64,000 nucleotides of DNA from assembly GCF_013426205.1 (NCBI RefSeq), contig NC_089428.1:2108001-2172000 (forward strand). Direction: 5' to 3'. Positions 34,838 through 44,784 of the stretch are shown one piece after another. The notes under the pieces are model-generated. The model searched no databases, was not told the DNA's origin, and worked only from the letters and a program-made list of their open reading frames with translations. Origin of the DNA: Metarhizium brunneum (lineage: Eukaryota; Ascomycota; Sordariomycetes; Hypocreales; Clavicipitaceae). Each line of letters begins with the position of its first letter. The stretch's first letter is position 1. The translations under genes were made by a program, and so were the position numbers.

Positions 34838-36295
34838 ATGGACTTGTGGGATGAAATGGTTGGATCCAGAACAACCCCCACGGGCGAGACCGAAAGGCTC
34901 AGATACAACGCAGAGCGGCTTGTGTGCTCCGCCATTGTTCAGCAGTACCACGTGATGATACAGGAGGGCCTGGGGGTCTCATATTTGACGAATGGCTTTT
35001 GCGACATTCAGCTCTGGATCCCTCACGATGATCCCAGCACTTTACACTACTATCTGTACGACCCAAACCGGGAAGTAGACGCAGAAGATTGCACTTTGCT
35101 GGAACCGAAGACAGCCATTGCCAGAAGGCTATGCCTCTATCTATTGAGCTGTGGCCATTCCATACGCAGTCAACAGTGGCGAGCCGCCGCACGAGACCAG
35201 CTCCGTATTTGGCAGACGAGCTTTGACCACGTGCGTTCTCAGATCCCTAAAGCTGAGCTGGGTAACCCTTTTCTTCACTCTGACAGTTCCGATCCCGACC
35301 ATGAGAGCCCAGATTGCAGTTCAGAATATCAGCCATCCTCGTCTCCACCAATAGAATCGCCGACTGCGGAAGGTCGACGGGTGCCAACGACATCCAAGGC
35401 TTGTCGTGCGTCACAGGAAGCTCAGCAGCGTGCAGAATCGCCGGATTCATCAGGATCAGACACGGGTCCGGCAGTGGCACAGCGCAAGCGTGGCATTAGT
35501 CAAGTCTCTCCCCTTGCACAACCACCATCACGTACACGAAGTTTTCAGGGTGATAGAGGAAATTCTCCAAGACAACACGACGCCAAGTTTTGTACGCTGC
35601 ATTGTTTGCTTGGTCTGCAACGTCGAGGGGTTCTTGATGATAAATGTCCAAATGTAAGACTTCATCAACAAGACGAAAAGAACAAAAAACACCCCATCAC
35701 CGCGGAGCAGTTGGTGTGCTCACTGAAGGAGCAACTGAACCAGAATCTCGATCAAAATTGCACGCCGTTTGGGCGTAGCGGGCGATCTGGCGCACCGTTC
35801 AAGCTAACATGTGCTACTTTCGGCTATACTGTAGTCGGGAAAGGAACGACGACAGATTGGTGGCCAGAAGTTGCCGGTGAGGTAGATGCCTACCGGTTAT
35901 TACAAAAAGCCCAAGCATCTGCGGTCCCCGTCTTCCTTGGGACAATGGATCTATCAACGGCGTACTTTCTTCACGGGGCGGGAGAGATCCGTCATATGTT
36001 AGTCATGGGTTGGGGAGGCGAGAGCCCGGAAGAGATTGGTGCGGGATCGGAGCTTTCGAGAGAACTAGACCGGTCAGTAAGGGAAATTCGCCGGCTAGGC
36101 GTCATTCATGGGGACCTTCGACGCGAAAATATCCTGTGGAACACTGAGGTCCGTCGGATCTTGATTATTGACTTCCACGAGTCCAAATTAGTTCCCCGGC
36201 GCACAATACAACAAATACGACGGGCGAAGAGACCATTTGGCGGATCGGCAGACGGCATCGAGACACGAAAACCAAAGCGGCTGCGAGTTTTGTGA
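34838..36295 (+). CDS. Fungal kinase-like protein, probably 5'-truncated
   Basis: The open frame runs from about 34484 to 36295, but the first in-frame ATG is at 34838, giving 485 residues. Coding-like sequence in the same frame (DNFCIYLVDNTTNTLLTSGE, RPPHILPTRTLRLG) clearly begins earlier, by about 34600, so the true N-terminus is missing or in an unseen exon. The middle is a low-complexity Ser/Pro linker (about 35270-35570). The C-terminal part has the kinase catalytic loop HGDLRRENILWN and LIIDFHESKL, where DFH replaces DFG. This, with the KFCTLHCLLGLQRRG and GAPFKLTCATFGYTVVGKG blocks, matches a family of fungal protein-kinase-like proteins of unknown role. The start of the toxin-like gene on the other strand lies head to head with the coding-like part, leaving no promoter. 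A basic tail (RKPKRLRVL) may be a nuclear signal. Confidence 0.65.
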   Translation: MDLWDEMVGSRTTPTGETERLRYNAERLVCSAIVQQYHVMIQEGLGVSYLTNGFCDIQLWIPHDDPSTLHYYLYDPNREVDAEDCTLLEPKTAIARRLCLYLLSCGHSIRSQQWRAAARDQLRIWQTSFDHVRSQIPKAELGNPFLHSDSSDPDHESPDCSSEYQPSSSPPIESPTAEGRRVPTTSKACRASQEAQQRAESPDSSGSDTGPAVAQRKRGISQVSPLAQPPSRTRSFQGDRGNSPRQHDAKFCTLHCLLGLQRRGVLDDKCPNVRLHQQDEKNKKHPITAEQLVCSLKEQLNQNLDQNCTPFGRSGRSGAPFKLTCATFGYTVVGKGTTTDWWPEVAGEVDAYRLLQKAQASAVPVFLGTMDLSTAYFLHGAGEIRHMLVMGWGGESPEEIGAGSELSRELDRSVREIRRLGVIHGDLRRENILWNTEVRRILIIDFHESKLVPRRTIQQIRRAKRPFGGSADGIETRKPKRLRVL

Positions 36296-36405
36296 TTGTC
36301 TTGACGCGATGTAGCCGATGCAGAGCTCTGCAATCAATGTGACAGCGTTAACGAAGTTGATGTTGCTGTTGAAATATGGAGGTTAATGTCACACATGTGA
36401 GGGTT

Positions 36406-36594
36406 TGTTACACGGAAATCGCCCTGTTACACAAGGGCTATGGTCACGGGATTAGGGCAGAAGGTCCTCACTGACTTCTTGTATAAATAGATATCTTCGG
36501 TCCCTTAAGGCCTTGAGGAAAACCAAGGATCTTTGATACCAAAGACTGTTATTAGATGAATTGAGTAATTGCTCTAAGCTAGGCCCTTGTCACA
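36406..36594 (+). repeat. MITE-like repeat, copy F
   Basis: Forward copy from tgttacacggaaatcgcc to ggcccttgtcacag, 110 bp after the kinase-like stop codon and touching the LINE relic on its right. Confidence 0.82.
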
Positions 36595-36596
36595 GT

Positions 36597-37020
36597 GGCT
36601 TAATCGAGCCAGTGTATAAGGAGAGATATCTGTGAAGACGTCAGAAAGTTGCCCAAAAAGGTCGATGCTATACTGCCGGGCAAACACACCCGACGACTGT
36701 ATGATAACTTGTCGAGGGAAGAGGCCAGGGTGCTGGCGCAACTCAGAACGGGTATTGTAAGGTTAAATGTATACCCCTATTATCTCAAAGCAGCGCCATT
36801 ACAGCAATGTGCATGCGGGCAAGCGGTAGAAACAGTTAAGCATTTTCTGTTTTGCTGCAGTCAATAGACAGCACACCGACACGAAATGATAAGATACACC
36901 AAGACGCAAAGAGGAGACGTCTTGTTTTATGTAGGTGGGAAATCGCCGTCAGACAACGCAGAATAGATGCCAAATATGGAAGTTGTCAGAGCAACTATAC
37001 CAGTGATTTGCTAGGGCAAC
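36597..37020 (+). mobile_element. Non-LTR retrotransposon (LINE) 3' relic, RNase H end
   Basis: The plus strand reads VDAILPGKHTRRLYDNLSRE, EARVLAQLRTGIVRLN, CACGQAVETVKHFLFCCSQ, a stop, then TAHRHEMIRYTKTQRGDVL and GGKSPSD. This is the typical end of the ORF2 protein of fungal LINEs of the Tad1 type, after the RNase H domain. A TAG stands where the family has Trp, and another stop follows, both explained by G to A changes. Only this 3' part remains. Confidence 0.75.
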
Positions 37021-37476
37021 AAGGCGACTTAACAGTACACAGCAGTGAAGACAGATTAAAACCCACGCCTTTACTTCTCACTAACTTACACCACGCACAC
37101 GTGCTGCAGACAGTGGGTACCGCTTCAGCCGCTGTAGAGAGGACTCTGAACAATTGAAGAATAGCCTTCGAGTTCGCTTGCCAGAATAATAAAACCCCGC
37201 GATCACACGTAAAGCGGTGAAAGTTTACTGACATAAAGGTAAAGATTGAACATTGTACGGGCTAAATACGTCAGAGCTTGGGAAATAAAAATGTTAAATA
37301 GCAGATAGTGGCGTTATTGGCCACATGGCTACCAGGCGTAATCAATCTACTACTACTACTACTACTTTATACATGCAATATATTGCCAATATGAATCGCT
37401 TGATATTGTATTTTCTCAATATAGCAAACTGTATTTTGTATTGTCACAATATCAGAAAATGCGTATTATATAGTAT
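37021..37476. other. Non-coding interval with a CTA microsatellite
   Basis: A short (CTA)n run lies at 37347-37366. Nearby there are repeated atattg/caatat words (about 37376-37450), also seen at about 51080-51110 on the other side of the transposon island. This is the sequence into which the older element inserted. Confidence 0.5.
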
Positions 37477-37775
37477 CGCGATTGACAGCTACGGACTGGA
37501 TTGAAGCGTGGAATTATCCTTGTATTTAAAGCTATCTAGGGAGGGAAAATAAGCTCTTTTTATAAATATTAACTATTATTTAGCTAATTACTTAAGAAGT
37601 TAGTAATTAAGGGATTTTTAGCTATTAAAAGTCTAGCTTTAATAGGGTAATAATATAAGCTTTTTAGAGGCTTTTAAAAGCTTTATTTTAATAATTATAT
37701 TAAGGCTTTTAAGGCTTTTTTAATAATATTAATAAATAGCTTTTTTTTATTAAAAAAAGGCTTTTAATATTAATA
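37477..37775. repeat. Left long direct repeat (LTR) of the old element
   Basis: Aligns over its whole length with 50772-51073. Nearly all differences are C/T or G/A. In this copy the first 70 or so bases keep their C and G (cgcgattgacagctacggac), while the 3' part is fully converted to A/T. Confidence 0.72.
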
Positions 37776-38800
37776 TACTTTTATAACTTATTTTAAGAAA
37801 TTATTAAGGTTTAATAACCTTTAAATTAAGCTAAAAATTATTAAACTTTAATTTTTAAGATAAGCTAGATTTTAATTATTTTAGTTTTTTTTAATAATAC
37901 TAATAATATTAATTAATTTTAATTACTTAATAAAGTAATTAAATTATTAGCTTATAAGAATTTTAATTAATTTATTTATTAGATTATTATTACTTTAAAT
38001 AAATTTTATATTAAAGGTCTTTTATTAATAAGCTTATTAAATCTAGTTATTATAAATATTAATATAATAAAAAATAATTTTAAGCCTTAAAAAACTATTA
38101 TTAATAAACTAGATTATTTATAAATTATTATATTATATTATAGGTTTTTTTTAACTTAATTAAAAGCCTAGTTATTAAAAAAGCTTATAAATTATAATAA
38201 TTTCTTTTATAATATATATAAAAGCTAGTAATTTAGCTTTTATTAATAATATTATAATTATATTTTACTTATTAATAATCTAGTTAATAAGTTTATTAAA
38301 AAGTTAAATTATAAAGCCTTATAATAATTTTTAGGTTTATTAATTATTAATAAAAGTAATATTTAAAGCTATTAAAAGCTCTAGGTTATTAGAACCTTTA
38401 AGGCTATTAAATTTTATTATTAGGTATTATATTAAATATAAATATTTAATAATTTAATTAATAATTTATTAATAGGTTTTTAATAAATTAAAAAGAAACT
38501 TAACTAGCTTAATTATAATTTTAATTATATCTGGTTTTTTAATAATTATAATATAATTAATAAAGCTAATAATTTATTAATATTAATAAATTTAATTAAT
38601 AATTATAATACCTAGATTAGGTTATAATTAACTTTTAGGTATTAGATTTCCTTTAAAACTATTTTATTTAAATATATTAAATTTTATAGCTAATTTTTTA
38701 ATATATAAATCCTAATATAATTAAAGCTTTTTAGTAAGCTTATTTTAAAAAACCTAGATACTTAGGAACTAATATAGCCAGCTAAAATCCTTTATATTAT

Positions 38801-39246
38801 TGTAACGGCTAAGGTTCCCAAGGGATAAACTAGTCGTAGTTTATGTTGGCAGAGCCACTAGGGCAGTTAATCTGAGCAGTTGGGTGTTACGTTGGTAATA
38901 GGTTGTAGACTATAACCAGGTGATCAGAGTTAAAGAGTTGTAAGCGAAGCTTATTTAATGTAATGATCGGTGTTGAAAGCTAAGGAGCTAGAGTCTATCT
39001 ATGAAGCGAATTTGGGGGTCCCTATATACTACGGCGTTCACCTGTTATTTACTAAAGTCCTGGTGAACTATAGTTACATGCGTGCTATTAGTTCGTCTAG
39101 AGTTCACTGAACAGTTAGTGAACTCTCCCCTATTAGCGGCCCGTTCCGACTATTAATCTGTCACCCGCTATGCCTGCGCCGTCCCGTGGCTTATATAGCC
39201 GGCCTAACCTGCGACCTACGCTGCAGCTTATGACTGGGTTGTAACA
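38801..39246 (-). repeat. 3' LTR of the Gypsy element
   Basis: Starts TGTAACGGC and ends GTAACA on the plus strand, preceded by ATTAT. Compared with the other LTR I see roughly 35 differences, all of them transitions. Confidence 0.92.
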
Positions 39247-39368
39247 CGATGTCCCCTCTCCTATGGTCTTGCCCTCAAGACCCAAGCCTTGTTTTATAAA
39301 TAGTCCTGTTCGCCCTTTCTTCTGTTGGTTGTAAGTGTTCTGCTTCCTCATAATATCCTTCCTTCACT

Positions 39369-40086
39369 ATGTCTAACCGTGTGGATAAACCTAAGAGATC
39401 CCGTTCTACCACTAATCGCGTTGCGACCGCCGCCTTTATTCGTGAATAGGGTTTCGAGGTATTACCTTGTAGTTGTTGTTTTGAAAAGAAGAGTTCTTGT
39501 TAGGTTGTTAAGAGCATTGGTTGTTGTGCTCTTTGTTATTCTCTGGGTCGTTCTTGTGATAGTTCTCGCACTCCCATGGCGAACCGTATGTGCGGGGTTT
39601 TCCTGCTGTAGTATGTACTGCTAATGTGTTCTAGTAAACCGTATTACCGAGGAACTTCGTCGGCTTGAGAAGGAGGAGGAATTGACGGAGGAACTATTAA
39701 TCGAGAGGCATTGTAAGGCTCAGCTGGAAATAGATGAGGCCTTAAATCGTTTGATGCGTCTTCGGCGCATGTGTTGTCATTTGCGTAAGAAGGGTCTGGA
39801 AATAGCTCGTTGTGACTTCGCTTCTCTGGAGGAGATAGAGGATACGGATCAAAAGAAGGAGGAGGAGAAGGCTCGGAAGCGTGAATTAGAGCAGGTTTAA
39901 CAGCAAGAGTCTGAGGCTGTTTGAGATGCTTAAGACTAGGGTGCCTTTAATGTTTTAGACTAGGGCGCTTTACTTAGCGCTAAGTCGTAAGCTACTAGTA
40001 ATACTGCCGTAGCAGGTGCTAGCAATTCTTTAGGTGTTCTATAGGTTCCTATGTGTTTTCCTCGTCTCTATAGTTTTTCTATTTAA
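39369..40086 (+). pseudogene. Antisense ORF of the Gypsy element: Zn2Cys6-type cysteine cluster plus coiled coil
   Basis: On the strand opposite to gag/pol, from the ATG at 39369, a basic start (MSNRVDKPKRSRSTTNR) is followed by cysteines spaced C-x2-C-x6-C-x8-C-x2-C-x6-C (PCSCCFEKKSSC ... CCALCYSLGRSCD). This is the spacing of fungal Zn(II)2Cys6 DNA-binding clusters. A 49-nt intron (39586-39634, gtatgt...ctag) joins it in frame to a charged, Leu-rich stretch (RITEELRRLEKEEELTEELL and following) that looks like a coiled coil. The frame is stopped by TAG at 39447 and by further TAA/TAG codons, nearly all at places where CAA/CAG would fit, so RIP explains them. It ends 8 bp from the end of the integrase frame on the other strand. 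The function is unknown. It could regulate the element or its host genes. Confidence 0.75.
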
Positions 40087-40093
40087 TGAGATA

Positions 40094-43000
40094 TTAGCGT
40101 GTTTTGTTTTTTGTTCTCATGTCTAGGATCTGTTCTACTTCGTATTTTGTTTTGTTTATGACTTCGATGTCTTTTTCTGCTGGTGCGTTGCTTAGTGCCT
40201 TTTTAAGGAGTAAAATGTGTATTATAGGATGATTTCTCATAGTCTTTGGTAATAAAAGTTCATAGTTGTTTGTCGATATTCGTTTTTTGATGGCGAATGG
40301 TCCTAATTTTTTGTAATCTAATTTGTCGCTTGGTCGCGTTGTTTTAATGTTTCGTCGGAGTAGGTAGACCATATCTCCCTCCCTAAAGATTGGTCCCTTT
40401 AATCTTTTCTGATTATGGTATTGTGCCATTCTTTTTCGTATAAATTCTAGTTCGTGTCGCATTTCTTCGTGTAATTTTTTTAGTTCATCTGCTTGTAGCA
40501 TTGCTTGTTCTGCTTGCGGTCCTTCACGCTGTATTTGAAATACTTCAGGATTAAATCCGTAATTGGCGTAGGCTGGTGTTTGCTTTATTGATTCCGATAT
40601 CGAGCTATTGTAAGCCAATTGCGCTGTAGGTAACCATTTAACCTAATTGTCCTGTTGATGGTTGATGTAGCATCGCAGATACTGTTTAAGCGTCTGGTTT
40701 AATCTTTCTGTCTGTCCATCTGTCTGTGGATGATATATAGTGCTTAACTTGTGATTTGTTCTAAGTTATGCCATAAGTGCTTACTAAAACTTAGAAGTAA
40801 ATATACTTCCTTTGTCTGATATAATTTCTTCTGGCAGTCCATGGTTGCTTGCTATTATTTGTAAGAATATATATGTAAGTTCTTCTGCATTGCTTGCTTC
40901 TTTGTACAGTAGAAAGTATCCATACTTTGTGAGTCTATCCGTGACCACGAATATGCTGTTATATTCCATATTGGTTATCGGTTCTTTTGACATTAGTAGC
41001 TTCGTAATATGATCGAAAGCTATTGATTCCTATGGTTGTGTTGGTACTGGTAATGGTTGTAATTCTCTATATAGCTTATATCGTGAAGCCTTACTTTTTC
41101 CGTATTGTATGCATTTGTTAACAACCTTTTTAACCACTTTCTTGATTCCTAAGAAATCGTATTGTCGTCGTATCTTATCCAGTGTTTTGCGGATTCCTTA
41201 ATATCCGTAAACTGGGTGTTCATGCATTTCTTTGATGTATTCTTCTTATAAGTCTGGTGGTATCCAGATTTTTTCTCTATATATTAGTACTCCTCCTGGG
41301 TAGCATGTGCATCCTATTGGTACGTCTCTAATATATTAGATATTGTCTGTTGCCTATTGGTGTATTTTGCTGTATACTGGGTCTTCTTTTTGTACTTTCA
41401 ATATGGCATTTAGTTATCTCTGCTAGAAATTGCTATTTTTATTGATCTTAAGGAGTTGTCCTATTACTGTAGGTACTCCTATATTGTAGTTGCTTCTTCG
41501 ACTTAGAGCGTCTGCTCGTCTGTTCTCGGATCCTTTTTAATGGATGATTTTGTAGTTGAATTCTGAAAGATATTTGGCCTATCGAATTTGTTGTCCATTT
41601 AATTGTTGCGTCATCGTAAAATAAGAGATGTTCTTATAATTGGTATACACCTTAACTTTATGTTTACTTCCCATGAGATAGTGTCTAAATTCCTTGAAAG
41701 TATTGATAATTACTAGGAATTCTTTATCGTAGATGGGGTAATTGAGTTCTGCTCTATGAAGTTTCTTCGAGTAGAACGTAATAGGGTGTAGTTTTCCGTT
41801 ATTATCTCTTTGTTTAACTTGTGCTCCTAGAGCAAAGTCTGATGAGTTAGTTTCTAATTCCGTTTCCTTTTCTGGGTTGAAGGTTCTTAAAACAGGTTTG
41901 GATGTGATGAGTTCTTTGATCTTGTTAAAGGCACATTACGCCTTATCGTTCTAGTCCCACTGCTTATCCTTTTTGGTGAGTTCATCTAAGGGTGCTGCGA
42001 TTTCGCCGTAGCTCTTGATGAATCTCCTGTAATAGTTCGCAAAGCCTTTAAAGCTTTGTATGTCCTTAATATTTTTCGGTGTTGGCCAGTTCCTTACTGC
42101 CTTAATCTTTGTTTTTTCTATTTGTATCTTGTTTGGTTGTATTGTATGTCCTAGGAAGTTTACTTCCTGTGTATAGAACTTATATTTTGCTGGTTTAAGT
42201 AATAGTTTAGCGTCTTGTAGTGTTCTTAGTACTATGTGTACGTGTTCCTTGTGGTCTTCTAGGGTTTTTAAGAAGATTAGTATATTATCAAGATATACTA
42301 CCACGAAGTTATCCAAATATTCTCGTAGTACACTGTTAATTATTCTCTGGAATATTGCTGGTGTATTGGTGAGCCCTATTGGCATTACCAAATATTCGAA
42401 TAGTCCGAACTTCGTTCTGAAGGCTGTTATCCATTTGTGACCCTTTTTTATTCAAATCAAGTTGTATACTCCTTTTAGGTCTACCGCGGTGAACCAATTT
42501 ATACCGTGCAATCGGTCCTGTAGTTCCGATATTAGTGGCAACGGTGTTCTGTCTTTTATGGTAATCGCGTTCAATCGCCGATAATCCACTACTAACCGCA
42601 ATTTTCCGTTTTTCTTTGGAACAAACATAACTGGGTATCTAGCTTCTGATGTCGATGCTCTGATATAGCCTTTTACTAGTATCTCGTCGATGTATTCTTG
42701 TAACGTTTCGAGTTCTTTTGCGTTTAAGTTATAGATCTTGTGGAATATTGTTAACTTTTTATCTGCTAATTTGATTTTATAATCCTATTGACTATGTTCG
42801 GGTAATCCGGTTTCTAATTCTTCTGCGAATAATTTTTCGTATTTCTGGTATTCCTTAGGGATATTCTTAAGTCTTTCTTCTTTTGTTATTAGGCTTTTAT
42901 TGTCTTTATCGTTCTTGTTCCTCTTTTCTCCTTCGAGTTTCTTGTTTATGTTCGCGAGGTCTTTCCTTAAGGTGGCAATAACCTTTTGGATCTTAGCTTT

Positions 43001-43900
43001 TATCTTCTTGTTGCTTATTGTTGTTTGTATCCCGGTTTGTAGCGCCGTTAAGGTTATTACGGTGGATCTAATTGTTTTGACTGCTTTTTTGCCGCTTATT
43101 TATTATTGTTGGTCTTTGGATAACTTGCTTAAAGGTTTTTTTTCTTCAGAACTTTGTTCATAAGCTAAGTTATGACGAAATTTTGTTCTTTCTTCTGAAT
43201 TCTGCTGATTCTATTGGCCTGAAGTCTTGTTCCACTTTAGTTGGCCTGTTCTCTAGTTGATTAGTGGGTTACTCTCCCATAACCATGGGTACCTTAACAC
43301 TAGGTCGTGTTCCGATACGTCTATAATATCAAGTTGAATCACTTCTAAATGACCTTGAATTTGTACTTTAAGATAATTAGTCTCTTGGTTAATAATTCCG
43401 TTATTATAGGCAAAAAGTTTTCCTTTGATATTAGTTAACTCGTATGGTGCCTTTTTGTGTTTCCATGGTAGTTAGTAACAATTCACAACTCTGGGTGAGA
43501 TATAATTGCCTATCGCGCTACTGTCCACAAGTATGCGAACGCGATGTCCTATGACTTCGGCGTCTAATACTATCTTATCGCTTTGTCCGCTTTTGGTTGC
43601 GTTGAGGGTTATTAGCGTCTTTTTTTTTATGCCAGCTTGTAGCCCTTTTATAGATGGCGTGCCTTGTTTTTTGAGTTTTTTGGAATAAATTCTTCTGCGA
43701 TTTGTCGTTTTATTTCTTGGTATTATTCTGTAGGTCTAGTTCCATTTTGTGGGTGCTTAAAGCAAAACCCATCGTTAAACATTTGACATAAGCGATTATA
43801 AATTTGGTTTTTTATTTCTCCGTGTTTTTTGCATCTTAGGTTGTCGCAGTTTACCGTATATTTCCTGTTATATCTGGGGTTGAACTTCCGTTTGTTGTAC
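40094..43900 (-). pseudogene. Gypsy pol: protease, reverse transcriptase, RNase H, integrase (decayed)
   Basis: Minus-strand segments in order: a protease-like VDSSAIGNYISP at about 43520; the RT region from about 42870, with YPVMFVPKKNGKLRLVVDYR and RLNAITIKDRTPLPLISELQ; the palm VMPIGLTNTPAIFQR and VVVYLDNILIFLK; then VNFLGHTIQ and IQSFKGFANYYRRFI (41951-42391). Integrase pieces follow at 40784-41060 (FVVTDRLTKYGYFLLYKEA, GLPEEIISDKGSIFTSKF), and the integrase C-terminal part at 40094-40618 (GDMVYLLRRNIKTTRPSDKL, LDYKKLGPFAI). The RT active site reads YLDN instead of YLDD. Stops interrupt every domain. No chromodomain is evident at the end. Confidence 0.88.
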
Positions 43901-44784
43901 TACTTATCTAGATTTTGTTTATTGTAGTATATTGATTCTATGGTTCCCCTGGGGTCTTTCTGTTCGAGTATGTCTAATGCTCGTTGTGTCCGTTTGTATG
44001 CTGCTGGTGTTCTATATTACCACTTATGCTATTCTCTGGCCTTATCTACCATATGTTCTAAGCAATTTGGTAGTGGGCATTCCATGTGGTCTTTTGTTTC
44101 ACATTAAGGTGATTTGAGTAGTAGCTCTCTTCGGTGCGTTGGGATTTTTCCCTTATATACATACTAATACCACTGCCTGTTCTTTGTATATATATGTAAC
44201 TGGCATGTGTCTAATTTATATACGTTTGTAGGATCTGTATAAGCTTGGCATTTAATGGGTGTGTTTGAATCGGGTTCTAAGATCATTGTTTGATTGTTAT
44301 TAATTATCTTTACTCTTTATTCTAGGAGTTCTTATCTGAAGTATGGTGCTTTGATTGGATATCCTTTTATCCTGATCGGAAATGTATCTAGTTGTGCCTT
44401 GGTTTGAAAGTGTGCCTGGCACATTGTAAACGCGTATGATGCCCATGCTAAACGTGTGTGTTTCGCGTGTCTTAGTGAGAGTCTAGGATCGTCTTCCTTC
44501 TCTCCTTCCAGAAACTATAGTGTCTGGTTTTCTATTACCGTGGTGGTATCTACTGCTAGAATAGGAATTGCGAAATGTTTTCCTGTTGGTGCGGGGAAAT
44601 ATCGCTGTACAGCTTGTTCTTATGTGGCTGTTAGCCTTATAGGCGTTTCTTCCTCGTTTTGTTCGTTTTCAGACGCTTCTGGAGTATCTAGGATTGCGTT
44701 GTTGTTATTGACGCTTATTTCCCTTACTCTATCTTTCAGTTCGTTGAAGGTGGTGAGGATTTGTGCGTCTTGCTCCTTCTTATA

